Below, piece after piece: positions 10,112 through 18,451 of a DNA stretch of 30,697 nucleotides (within the stretch, counting starts at the first letter, position 1; the number at the start of each line of letters is the position of its first letter). Under the pieces are notes generated by a model. The model was not told the origin of the DNA, did not search any database, and was given only the letters and a program-made list of their open reading frames with translations. The DNA comes from JBDSTZ01 sp039927975 (GTDB lineage Bacteria > Pseudomonadota > Gammaproteobacteria > Burkholderiales > Burkholderiaceae_D): NCBI GenBank assembly GCA_039927975.1, contig JBDSTZ010000029.1:1-30697 (forward strand), read 5' to 3'. The position numbers and the translations under genes are program-made.

Positions 10112-11070
10112 GGTGCCTCTCCGATAAACGTTTGCAGGAACAGCTCGCGCGCCAGTTTCAGGGGCAATTGCGGCTGATCGAGATAGCTGGCCAGGGCGCG
10201 CACATCGACATCGACGCCGAGCTGCTCGTCGACCCACGCGGTGTCGCTCATATCGATCTGCTGGTCCTGGCCGGCCTGCGGATCGATGATCGCGTGCAGG
10301 GTGTGCGCGGCGGCGCCGCAAAAGCCCAGCACCAGCACCGGCTGCCCATGCTGGCGCGTGATGAACAGCGCCAGGTCGAAATCGGCGCGCCGCAGGAAGG
10401 GCGAGATCAGCGCCAGCCACAAGGCGGCCACCGGCGCGCGCGCGCTGGGGTTCTCCGGCAGCGGCAGCACCAGGCTTTTCTCCAGGTCGGCGTCGCCCGA
10501 CTGCATCACCGGTTGCAGCAGCATGCCCAGCGCGAGTATCAGCTTGCCGGGGTCGGCCACCCCGAGCAGGGCGCCGAGCGAAGCGATGGTGGCGGTGTCG
10601 AGAAAGGTCGCCAGCGCCGTGTCGGCGTGTTCGGCCAGCGCCACCACCGTGTCGGGGATTTCCTGCAGTGGCACGGTTGGATCGGCCGCGGCCATCACCT
10701 TCGGCGCCTGGTGCTCGAAGAAGCTCCACAACGGGGCCAGCACCAGCGGACACACCGCGACGAAGCCGGCCGGATCGGCCACTTCGAGCGTGCGCATCAT
10801 GAGGAAGGGGAAGCGGCGCCCCGACTGGTCGCGGCTGGCGACGATATGGCCGGCCAGCGCGTGGCGCCGGTGCGGACCGACAAAGGCGAAGCTGACCGGC
10901 GCCAGCGCGTCGTAATGCAGCTTCCAGCGCGGCTCGGCCGGCAGGCGGGTCATCACCTGCGCCAGCCAGTCGTCGAGCACCCCCATCAGGGCGACATCCT
11001 GGGCATCCTTGATAAAGTCGCTGCGCGCGGGCAGCTTGCCGAAGTAGCCGTTACGTTCAAGGCGGATCAT
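10108..11070 (-). CDS. tagF: T6SS regulator TagF (DUF2094/ImpM family)
   Basis: 320 aa with the N-terminal TagF domain (opening GYFGKLPARSDF, then LPAEPRWKLHYDAL and RRFPFLMM). A longer Ala/Leu-rich C-terminal part is present. TagF proteins act in the cytoplasm as post-translational repressors of T6SS firing; in some systems they bind Fha1. No fha, ppkA or pppA gene is in the window, so how it would be relieved is not visible. The start codon overlaps the tssM stop and its own stop overlaps the start of the OmpA/BON gene, both as ATGA. Confidence 0.9.
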   Translation of the reverse strand: MIRLERNGYFGKLPARSDFIKDAQDVALMGVLDDWLAQVMTRLPAEPRWKLHYDALAPVSFAFVGPHRRHALAGHIVASRDQSGRRFPFLMMRTLEVADPAGFVAVCPLVLAPLWSFFEHQAPKVMAAADPTVPLQEIPDTVVALAEHADTALATFLDTATIASLGALLGVADPGKLILALGMLLQPVMQSGDADLEKSLVLPLPENPSARAPVAALWLALISPFLRRADFDLALFITRQHGQPVLVLGFCGAAAHTLHAIIDPQAGQDQQIDMSDTAWVDEQLGVDVDVRALASYLDQPQLPLKLARELFLQTFIGEAP

Positions 11071-14000
11071 GGCGCACCGCCGCCGGCGCCGCCCGTCACC
11101 GCAGCCACCGCCGTGCCGGCAGCCGTACCGCCCGCCGGCGGCGCCAGCGAGGCGCGCCCGACGATCGCCTGCGGCAGGCGCAGCCCGCGAAAGCCCTGCC
11201 CTTGCGGCGACGCCTGCGCACCCTGGCCGGCTTCGGCGCTGCTGACGATCTTCAGTTCCACCGCCACCGACACATTGCCGCTGGCCCAGCGCAGCTCGAA
11301 CACGCCGCCATCCTTGCGCTTGCGCACCGCGCTGTCGAGCATGCGCTTGAGGCCAAACTGCCCGGCTTCGTTGAACAGTTCGACCGTGCGGCCATCGAGC
11401 GTGACGACCGTGATCTTCGCCCCCGGCACGCCCTGCGGACTCGGATGGACCATGTTCGACCAGGCCGGCGGCGTATTGCGGTAGCGAAGCTGCTGGCCAT
11501 CGATTTCAACCGTGTATTCGAGCGTGCCCGAGGCCGGCAAGGGCTGCAGCTGGAACACCGTCGGCGGCGCGCTGGTGGCCGCCACCCCGTTCGCGCTCAG
11601 CGGCGCGATCCAGCCGGGGAAGCTGGCCACCGTCTGCGGCGCCAGCGTGATGCCGATGTCGGCCCAGGTGCGCGCGGCCAGCACATCGCCGCGCCGCACC
11701 ACCAGGGGTCCCATCGAAGTGGTGACGAACTTGGCGATCACGCCTTCCGGCCCGAAGAACTGGCCGATTTCGGCGCTGCTCGCCTCGACCCCGGAGGTGG
11801 GCGCGAACGGATATTTATTCACCAGCGACTTCTGGAACGGCTCGAGCACCTGCACCTGCCAGGTCTTGTTCAGTTCCGATTCGCTCGGTACCACGATCAC
11901 CGCGAAGGTCTGCATCAGCGGGCGCACCAGGATCGGCCGCAGCGCCAGCTTCTGGTCGTCGCTCATGCCGGTCAACATCTGCTCGTCGACGAACTTGAGC
12001 GCGTCGGCCAGTTCCGAGCCGGCGCCTTCGAGCGTCTGCTGCATGAACTGCTTGGCGCCAGGCCCGGGGTCGCCCTGGTTCTTGAGCTGGTTCAGGCGGC
12101 TGCGCAGGCGCGAGAGCACGTCCAGGTAGCCGGTCATCAGGGAGGCATCCTTCTCGCGCACCCCCACCAGCCGGGCGACGCCGGCGAACTCGCGCCCGAT
12201 CGGTCCCATGGCCGGCGCGTCGGCCTTGCCGCGCGTGTTGTCGGCAGTCCCCGCCTCGACGATATTGCGCGCCTCCGACGGCGCGCGCCGCATCACCGAC
12301 TCCTTGAACCAGGCCACCAGTCCGCGTTCGACATTCTTGGCGCCGGCACTGCCCGCGCCCGGATTGTCCCACGCGGTCTCCTGGTAAATCGTGCGCAGCA
12401 GCTTGGCCAGCGGCGAGGTTTGCGGGTCGCCCAGCCGGTTCATCGCCTGCACGCTGGCCTCGAAGCCATTCAGTTCGCTCACCGACACGCCCTGCACGAA
12501 CTTGCGCCACTCCCTGGCGTAATCGGCCTTGTACATATCGGTCAGCGCCTTCTGGATCTGTTCGGGGCTGCCTTCGAGGGTCAGGTCGTCCTTGACCGCC
12601 GTCTTCAACACCCAGTCGCTGCTTTGCAGTTCCTTGTTGGACGCTTCCTTGATGGCGCCGGCGACAAACTTCTCCCACGCGTCGCGCGTGAAGGTGCCGG
12701 GCACCGCGTAACTGCCGACCATCAGCGCCTGGTCCTGCTCGCCGACGATGCGCGCCACCGTCACGGCGGCGAAGCGGGTCGCGCCGCGCGCCTTGATGTC
12801 GGCGTACACGCGGTCGCGCGCCGGCGTGCCGTGCACCACCCGGCGCAGGTTCTCGCGCGCGGCGTCGAGCAGGCCGAGTTTGAGCGCCACCTGCGGCCAG
12901 GCCGGGTCGCCGATCTGGGTCAGGTGGTAACTCATCAGCCGCTCGGCGCTGCGGATCATCTGGTCGCGCGGCATGGCGCCACGGTTGGTCTCAAGCCAGC
13001 CGCGCCAGAAACGGGTCAGCTGGTCGTTCAGGTGGCTCGGTTCGGCCCGGCTCTTATCGCCCAACATCAGATAGGTCTTGAGCGCGTTGTAGCCATCGGT
13101 GATATTGGTCGGCGAGGCGTCCTGGTAGGACTGGCCGGCCTTTGCGACCGGCGTGGCGGCGGCGTTGGCCTGGCTGGCCGGATCGAGCGCGCCCGCATTC
13201 GCATTGAGTTCGGTGAGCATGGCTTCGAGCGCTTGCGCGACCGGCTGCACCATCACTTCGCGCACGCCGGCGAAATACTCGTCGCGCAGCTTGCGTTCAA
13301 GCGCGTCGCCCTGATACAGGCCAAACGACAGCATCCACGGCGTATCGCTGCGGTACTTGTCGAGCTGCTCGATGCGGTCCTGCAGGATCCCCAGCGCCAG
13401 CAGGCGCGATTGCAGGTCGATGCGCTTGTCCTGCAGCTTGCGCACCTGCTCAAGGTCGGCCTGCACATTGGCCAGCAACTGCTTGTTGCCCATGTACGAC
13501 CAGCTCCACACACCCAGCGAGCAGCCCAGCAGCACGGTGGCGGCGAAGAAGGCGCCGTACTTTAAGCGCGCGCCGGCCGGGCTGGTGTAGCGCGCCACCA
13601 GTTCCTTGTCGGCGAAGATCACCTTGCGGAACAGCTCAAGCAGGAAGTAGCCCGATTGCGGATCGGCCTCGCCCTCGCACGCGGCCGCCTGCAGCTTGAG
13701 GTCGAACCGGCTGGCCACCCGCTTGGAGGCGAGGTTTTCGACCTTGCCTTCCTGCAGAGCGCTGGTGAAGTAAAAGCCGCGGAACACCGGCTTGAACTGA
13801 TAGGTGTTTTCCTCGAACATGGTGGCCAGAAAAGCGCGCAGCGGACTCTTGATCGAGGCGAATTCGAGCGGAAAGGTGAACACCCCGGGACGCATGTTCG
13901 CGCCGTGGGTGCTGGCCATGCTGGCCAGGCTGATTTCCTTCAAGCCGTCGTGCAGCTCGTCGAAATGCTGGTCGAAGAAGGCCAACACATCCTGGTGGGT

Positions 14001-14858
14001 GCTGCGCCGGTTGTAGCGAATCGTCGCGCCCCACACGCGGTCGCGTTCGGTCCGCTCGGTATCGTGGAAAAAATCGCTGAATCCGGCGATCAGATCGGCC
14101 TTGGTGAAGATCACATACACCGGCGCGAACACGCCCAGCCGCTCGGTCAGTTCCTGCACGCGGGTGCGCAGGCTCTTGGCCAGTTCGACCGATTTTTGCG
14201 GCGTGCTGCCCATCAGTTCGGCCACGCTGACGGCGATCAGGATGCCGTTGATCGGCGCGCGCCGGCGGTGCTTTTTCAGCAGCGCCAGAAAGCCGAACCA
14301 TTCGGCACGGTCGGCGTCCTGCACCGAATAGCGTCCGGCCGTGTCGAGCAGGATGCCGTCGGTGGTGAAGAACCAGTCGCAGTTGCGGGTGCCGGCCACG
14401 CCCTGCACCGCCTTGCTGCCGGCGATCGGAAACTGCAGGCCGGAATGGCCGATGGCGCTGCTCTTGCCGGCCGCAGGGTTGCCGATGATCATGTACCACG
14501 GCAGTTCGTACAGCGCGGCCGACCCGCTGTTGAGCCCGAGCTTGGACGTCTTGATGGTGGTGATGGCGTCGAGCATGCTCTTGCGCAGCACCGCCACCTG
14601 GCTCTTGCCGGCCTGCGCGGCGTCGGCGCCGGCCGGCAACATCGCCTCGCCCAGCCGTCCGGCCGCGCGCTTGCGATATTGATTGCGGGCCACCCAGAAC
14701 AACGCCCAGCCAATGAGTGCCGCGAGCGCCGCGACGCCGGCCCAGATCGCCGCGATCTGCAAGCTGTCGGCGCCGAGCAGGAGAAATGCCGCGAAAGCGG
14801 CCAGTCCGATCACGCCGAGTACACGGCTATCGGTGAGGAATTTCCAGAGTCGGGCCAT
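11067..14858 (-). CDS. tssM: T6SS inner-membrane protein TssM (IcmF/VasK family)
   Basis: 1263 aa. Two N-terminal membrane helices (about 12-30 and 34-57) are followed by a cytoplasmic NTPase-like domain with Walker A GNPAAGKSS at 126-134 and DTAGR at 172-176. A third membrane helix (about 433-456) leads to a large periplasmic region ending in the beta domain that contacts TssJ. TssM is the core of the trans-envelope channel. The Walker A motif is intact, unlike in many TssM proteins that have lost it. The start at 14858 (MARLWKFLTDSRVLG) fits the family. The frame extends 28 codons further upstream, but that part covers the promoter region. A possible sigma-54 promoter lies 40-55 bp upstream. 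Confidence 0.96.
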   Translation of the reverse strand: MARLWKFLTDSRVLGVIGLAAFAAFLLLGADSLQIAAIWAGVAALAALIGWALFWVARNQYRKRAAGRLGEAMLPAGADAAQAGKSQVAVLRKSMLDAITTIKTSKLGLNSGSAALYELPWYMIIGNPAAGKSSAIGHSGLQFPIAGSKAVQGVAGTRNCDWFFTTDGILLDTAGRYSVQDADRAEWFGFLALLKKHRRRAPINGILIAVSVAELMGSTPQKSVELAKSLRTRVQELTERLGVFAPVYVIFTKADLIAGFSDFFHDTERTERDRVWGATIRYNRRSTHQDVLAFFDQHFDELHDGLKEISLASMASTHGANMRPGVFTFPLEFASIKSPLRAFLATMFEENTYQFKPVFRGFYFTSALQEGKVENLASKRVASRFDLKLQAAACEGEADPQSGYFLLELFRKVIFADKELVARYTSPAGARLKYGAFFAATVLLGCSLGVWSWSYMGNKQLLANVQADLEQVRKLQDKRIDLQSRLLALGILQDRIEQLDKYRSDTPWMLSFGLYQGDALERKLRDEYFAGVREVMVQPVAQALEAMLTELNANAGALDPASQANAAATPVAKAGQSYQDASPTNITDGYNALKTYLMLGDKSRAEPSHLNDQLTRFWRGWLETNRGAMPRDQMIRSAERLMSYHLTQIGDPAWPQVALKLGLLDAARENLRRVVHGTPARDRVYADIKARGATRFAAVTVARIVGEQDQALMVGSYAVPGTFTRDAWEKFVAGAIKEASNKELQSSDWVLKTAVKDDLTLEGSPEQIQKALTDMYKADYAREWRKFVQGVSVSELNGFEASVQAMNRLGDPQTSPLAKLLRTIYQETAWDNPGAGSAGAKNVERGLVAWFKESVMRRAPSEARNIVEAGTADNTRGKADAPAMGPIGREFAGVARLVGVREKDASLMTGYLDVLSRLRSRLNQLKNQGDPGPGAKQFMQQTLEGAGSELADALKFVDEQMLTGMSDDQKLALRPILVRPLMQTFAVIVVPSESELNKTWQVQVLEPFQKSLVNKYPFAPTSGVEASSAEIGQFFGPEGVIAKFVTTSMGPLVVRRGDVLAARTWADIGITLAPQTVASFPGWIAPLSANGVAATSAPPTVFQLQPLPASGTLEYTVEIDGQQLRYRNTPPAWSNMVHPSPQGVPGAKITVVTLDGRTVELFNEAGQFGLKRMLDSAVRKRKDGGVFELRWASGNVSVAVELKIVSSAEAGQGAQASPQGQGFRGLRLPQAIVGRASLAPPAGGTAAGTAVAAVTGGAGGGAP

Positions 14859-14899
14859 GGTCGTCCGCAAAAGTGAGGTGGGGAAACTAAATCCTGCAG

Positions 14900-14914
14900 G
14901 CAATGTTGGCACCA
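14900..14914 (-). promoter_or_regulatory. Candidate sigma-54 (-24/-12) promoter for tssM-tagF
   Basis: On the minus strand the sequence reads TGGTGC-N5-TTGC with exact GG/GC spacing. It matches 8 of 10 defined positions of TGGCAC-N5-TTGC. Transcription would begin near 14888, about 30 nt before tssM. Several T6SS loci are RpoN-dependent, but the activator is not seen here. Confidence 0.45.
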
Positions 14915-14961
14915 TTCCCCCACCGCAAATTTGCGCGGGCACAAAGCCGCGCCCCTGCGCT

Positions 14962-15801
14962 CTATTTCCGCATCACCCCCGCAACACGCAGTTCGGTGTG
15001 GCCGAAATCCATCATCGTCCAGCGCCCGCCCCAGGTCAGGCCCAGCGATTCGGCCACCTCGCCGTACAGCTGGTAACCGCGCATCGCCCACGGGTCTTTT
15101 TCCGAAATGACAATCCGGCCTTCGCGCAGGAAGGCGCAATCGGCCGCCAGACCGTACTGGTGCCAGCTTTGAAAGGCGCGCGCGTTGCTCACCTGGCTGC
15201 CCATCGAGGCCAGCAGGTTCTGGCGCTCCGGACTGCGATACCCTTCAAGCAAGGCCATGTCGTAGCCATGCTTTTCCTTCATGATCTTGAAGACGAGCAG
15301 CAGGCGCTGGCTGAAGTCGGCGTTGAGCATCGTCCAGTTGCGGCTGGCGTCGGCCAGCATCGGCCGCACCTGGGTCACTTCGAGCGTGCTGAAGGCCAGC
15401 GGCGGCAGCGCCACCGGCGGCGCCAGTTGCTCGCCCTTGAGCAGCGCGGCGATCTGCGCGTCGGGCGCGGCGCTGGCCGCCTCGAAGCCGGGCAGCATGC
15501 CGGGATTGCTCATCCACAGCGCCAGGCCCGACGGAATGATCACCAGCGCGGCCGCCACCCCGGCCAGCATTGCGTGGCGCCGCAGGAAACGCCCGACCCG
15601 CACGGCGCGGTTACCGATGGCCGCGCTCCACGACGTCCGCCGCCCGCCGCCGTACTGGCGCCGGCGCGCCAGGCGCAGTTCCATGCGCCGGCCCCAGCCC
15701 TGCACCTGGCGCAGCGCCGCTTCGCGCCCGGCCGGAAATGCCAACAGCCAAATCACACTGCAGGCCAAACAAAAATACAGAAGTGCGATAAAGATCAGCA
15801 T
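14962..15801 (-). CDS. Membrane-anchored M15/LAS peptidoglycan endopeptidase, TagX-like
   Basis: 279 aa. An N-terminal membrane helix (2-22), a basic Arg-rich loop and a second helix (about 77-96) precede a periplasmic peptidase domain (about 140-279). Zinc-site motifs of LAS/M15 enzymes are present: SWHQYGLAADCAF (H214, D221) and FGHTE (H268, likely catalytic partner E251 or E270). Such enzymes cut peptide stems of peptidoglycan. Beside tssM, it resembles TagX of Acinetobacter, an M15-family hydrolase needed to open the cell wall for T6SS assembly. A secreted effector is less likely because of the two membrane helices and lack of an obvious immunity gene. An alternative start at 15831 adds 10 residues and also has a good ribosome site. 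Confidence 0.82.
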   Translation of the reverse strand: MLIFIALLYFCLACSVIWLLAFPAGREAALRQVQGWGRRMELRLARRRQYGGGRRTSWSAAIGNRAVRVGRFLRRHAMLAGVAAALVIIPSGLALWMSNPGMLPGFEAASAAPDAQIAALLKGEQLAPPVALPPLAFSTLEVTQVRPMLADASRNWTMLNADFSQRLLLVFKIMKEKHGYDMALLEGYRSPERQNLLASMGSQVSNARAFQSWHQYGLAADCAFLREGRIVISEKDPWAMRGYQLYGEVAESLGLTWGGRWTMMDFGHTELRVAGVMRK

Positions 15802-15861
15802 GGAATTCCCCAGATTGTTTCTAATCAGCATTCAGAAGTCCCCAATCTTAGGAGTAATACC

Positions 15862-16683
15862 GTGCGCCCACCCGACGAAAATCAACCCGGCTCCAGACGA
15901 CCCAACCTGATGTCGACCTCCCGTCGCGCCGCCGCCAGCGACGACAGCATCCTCGCCAGGATCGAGCGCGACGCCAGCCGCAAAGGTGGCGCGGGCGGCG
16001 CCCGCCTGGCGCTGTGGCTGGCCGCCGGCGCCACCGTCGTCGTGCTGATCGGCGCGCTGGCCTGGCTCGCGCGCGAGAACGCGCGGGTGCACAAGACCGT
16101 GCTGCAACCGAGCGCCGCGCTGACGGCGGCCGACGCCATCACCCGCGCCGCCGGCGCCGCCTTGCCGGCCCCGCAGCCACCCGCGCCGCAACTGCTGGCG
16201 GCGGCCATCATCGACGAGCCGCCCGAGACCGTGCGGGTGCCGGCCGATCCCCACGCGGTCCTGCCGCCGCTGGTCAAGCTGGCGCCGGCCAAAACCGTCC
16301 CGGCGCCGGACAAGATGCCGACGGCGCGCGCCAAAACCGCCCCGTCCGCCCCTGTCAAAGCTGCGCCGGCAACGTCCAAACCGGCGCCGGCGCCCGCGCG
16401 ATCGGCGTCCGTCGCCACTCCTCCAGCCGAGCCGCAAACGGCGGCCCCAGCCCGCGCCGCCGCGCACGCGCCAGCACCGAAGGTAAAAAAATCGCCGGCG
16501 CCGGCGGAACCGGAAGCTGCCCCGGTCGACAGCGACGTCGCCCTGCTATCGGCGATCATCATGAATTCGAGCAAGCACAAGGCCGAGCGCGCCCAGGCCG
16601 AAGCCGACGCCGAAAGCGCGCCGCCACCGGCCAGGAAATCGGCCCGCAAGCGCGCCCCCGCTGCGCCAAAAACCACGGATTGA
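15862..16683 (+). CDS. Ala/Pro-rich single-pass membrane protein of unknown function
   Basis: 273 aa starting at GTG, chosen because a perfect AGGAG lies 7 nt upstream; the first ATG (15910) has no ribosome site. A short polar cytoplasmic segment (about 1-46) is followed by one membrane helix (ALWLAAGATVVVLIGALAWL, about 47-67) and a long periplasmic Ala/Pro/Lys region (about 90-225) of low complexity. A short non-repetitive helix DVALLSAIIMNSSKHKAERA precedes a basic C-terminus. The layout resembles TonB-like or wall-spanning stalk proteins, but no TonB C-terminal domain is visible. I do not recognise it. It is divergent from the M15 peptidase gene with only 30-60 bp between starts, so a link to the T6SS is possible but unproven. 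Confidence 0.75.
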   Translation: MRPPDENQPGSRRPNLMSTSRRAAASDDSILARIERDASRKGGAGGARLALWLAAGATVVVLIGALAWLARENARVHKTVLQPSAALTAADAITRAAGAALPAPQPPAPQLLAAAIIDEPPETVRVPADPHAVLPPLVKLAPAKTVPAPDKMPTARAKTAPSAPVKAAPATSKPAPAPARSASVATPPAEPQTAAPARAAAHAPAPKVKKSPAPAEPEAAPVDSDVALLSAIIMNSSKHKAERAQAEADAESAPPPARKSARKRAPAAPKTTD

Positions 16684-16728
16684 CCCGTCCCGCACGATTT
16701 GCATAGGCCGCGCGACTGCTTGAGGATA

Positions 16729-16748
16729 TACTGTACATAATCACAGTA
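16729..16748 (+). promoter_or_regulatory. LexA (SOS) box upstream of the FAN1-helicase operon
   Basis: TACTGT-N8-ACAGTA is a fully symmetric match to the CTGT-N8-ACAG LexA operator of gamma- and betaproteobacteria. Candidate -10 hexamers TATACT (16727-16732) and CATAAT (16736-16741) overlap it, so bound LexA would block the promoter. It lies about 55 bp before the FAN1 start codon. Confidence 0.88.
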
Positions 16749-16787
16749 CAGCACCCACGGTACAGCACCTCCGGTACTGCACCACAT
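16746..16787 (+). repeat. Three tandem 14-bp repeats downstream of the LexA box
   Basis: Units start at 16746, 16760 and 16774: GTACAGCACCCACG, GTACAGCACCTCCG and GTACTGCACCACAT. The first 10 bases are identical in two units and differ by one base in the third. The first overlaps the right half of the LexA box, and all lie in the untranslated leader. Confidence 0.8.
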
Positions 16788-16801
16788 CCCGGCAGTTGCA
16801 G

Positions 16802-18451
16802 ATGAGTAAAGTCTTAGACAATCCGTTTTATTACCTCGACAATTTCCAGCGGGTACTCGAATGGATCGCCGAGCGCTATCCAGACCTGCTGAGCGATGCC
16901 GAGCGCGGCTTCATCGACGCCTTCTCGGGCCTGCCGCAGCCGGCCCGCGCCCTGCTCATCCGCATGGTCATGCGCAAGGGCACGCTGTTCCGCGCCAGCA
17001 AGCTGAACTACGCCGAAATCGGCTGCCCGCAAGAAGCCGCGCGCGCCCTGCTCCCCACCGGCTGGATCGCGCGCGACCCGCATGTCACGCTCGAGCAAAT
17101 GTTCGAGCTGCTCTCCAAGCCGGAAATCGCCGCCGCCTTCGACCTCTCGCGCCACGGCAAGGGCGCCCGCAAGCCCGAGCAACTGGCGGCATTGCGCTCC
17201 CTGTTCAGCGACGCGCGGCCGTTTTCGGCGTGGTACCGCGACAGCGCCGACTGCCTGTTCCAGATCACCATCAAACCCCTGTGCGACCGCCTGCGCCTGA
17301 TCTTCTTCGGCAACCTGCGCCAGGACTGGACCGAATTCGTGCTCTCCGACCTGGGCGTCTACAAATACGAGCAGGTCGACTTCGCGCCAGCCTCGCGCGG
17401 CTTTCGCCACCGCCGCGACGTCGACCACTACCTCGCGCTGCACGCCTGCAGCGAGCGGCTGCACGGCGCCGCCCCGGTCGACGAACTGCTGCGCGAGCTG
17501 CCCGCGCCGGCGCCCGGCAACGAATGGCTCGCCAGCCGGCGCGAACGGCTGGTGTTCCAGATCGCCCAGCTGGCCGAGAAACAGCACGATTGGGCCCGCG
17601 CCTACGCGCTGTATGCCGGCTGCCGCGCCGCCGGCGCCCGCGTGCGCGCCATCCGCGTGCTCGAAAAAGACCAGCAGATCCGCGCTGCCTTCGCCCTGTT
17701 GTGCGAGGCCGAGCGCGCGCCCGAAAGCGACGCCGAACGCCAGCACCTGCTGCGCATCGCGCCGCGCCTGCGGCGCCGTCTCGGCCACCCGCCGCCCGGC
17801 AAACGGCGCCCGGTGGCGCCCCAGCGGCTCGACCTGCGCCTGCCGCTGCCGGCGGCCGAGCGCTGGGTCGAAGGCGCCGTGCGCGACCACCTGGCGCGCC
17901 CCGAGGCGCCGGTCTACTACGTCGAGAACGCCCTGATCAACAGCCTGTTCGGCCTGCTCTGCTGGCGCGCCATTTTCAGCGCCATCCCCGGCGCCTTTTT
18001 CCATCCCTTCCACCGCGCCCCGGTCGACCTGCAAAACGCCGACTTCGTGCCGCGTCGCGCCGATCTGTTCGCAGCCTGCCTGGCCGAACTCGACGACGGC
18101 GCCTACCTGGCCACCATCCGCGCCAACTACGCCGCCAAGCGCGACCTGCAATCGCCGTTCGTGCACTGGGAAGTGCTGAGCGAAGAGCTGCTCGACATGG
18201 CGCTCGCCTGCATCCCCGCCGCCCACCTCAAAAAAATGTGCGAGCGCATCCTGCACGACATCCAGGCCAACCGCACCGGTTTCCCCGACCTGATCCAGTT
18301 CTGGCCGAATGAAGCGCGCTACAACATGATCGAGGTGAAAGGCCCGGGCGACCGCCTGCAGGACAACCAGCTGCGCTGGATCGACTACTGCGCCACGCAC
18401 GGCATGCCGGTCTCGGTGTGCTACCTGCAATGGCAGGAGCCGCCCGCGTGA
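16802..18451 (+). CDS. FAN1-type VRR-NUC structure-specific nuclease
   Basis: 549 aa, close to the length of bacterial FAN1 (about 560). A DNA-binding N-terminal half (opening NPFYYLDNFQRVLEWIAERY, then a SAP-like helical part around LIRMVMRKGTLFRASKLNY) leads through helical repeats to a C-terminal VRR-NUC domain. The catalytic pattern is GFPDL (D496), then IEVKGPGDRL (E511, K513) and Q-x-x-W. FAN1 cuts 5' flaps and works step-wise past interstrand crosslinks. The gene stands under a LexA box and its stop overlaps the start of the helicase gene (GTGA), giving a coupled repair unit. ATG 16802 is preferred; TTG at 16796 is in frame but less likely. No strong ribosome site precedes either. Confidence 0.92.
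   Translation: MSKVLDNPFYYLDNFQRVLEWIAERYPDLLSDAERGFIDAFSGLPQPARALLIRMVMRKGTLFRASKLNYAEIGCPQEAARALLPTGWIARDPHVTLEQMFELLSKPEIAAAFDLSRHGKGARKPEQLAALRSLFSDARPFSAWYRDSADCLFQITIKPLCDRLRLIFFGNLRQDWTEFVLSDLGVYKYEQVDFAPASRGFRHRRDVDHYLALHACSERLHGAAPVDELLRELPAPAPGNEWLASRRERLVFQIAQLAEKQHDWARAYALYAGCRAAGARVRAIRVLEKDQQIRAAFALLCEAERAPESDAERQHLLRIAPRLRRRLGHPPPGKRRPVAPQRLDLRLPLPAAERWVEGAVRDHLARPEAPVYYVENALINSLFGLLCWRAIFSAIPGAFFHPFHRAPVDLQNADFVPRRADLFAACLAELDDGAYLATIRANYAAKRDLQSPFVHWEVLSEELLDMALACIPAAHLKKMCERILHDIQANRTGFPDLIQFWPNEARYNMIEVKGPGDRLQDNQLRWIDYCATHGMPVSVCYLQWQEPPA

Noticed and set aside
14858..14942. Longer tssM with 28 extra N-terminal residues
   Set aside because: The extension covers the probable promoter, has no ribosome site, and the family start MARLWKFL fits Met at 14858.
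14962..15831. The M15 peptidase as a T6SS effector with immunity partner
   Set aside because: It has two membrane helices at the N-terminus and no small periplasmic immunity-like gene on either side; the divergent neighbour is a long stalk-like membrane protein.
16746..16787. Replication-origin iterons
   Set aside because: Only three short units in a promoter leader, with no replication initiator gene or AT-rich unwinding region.
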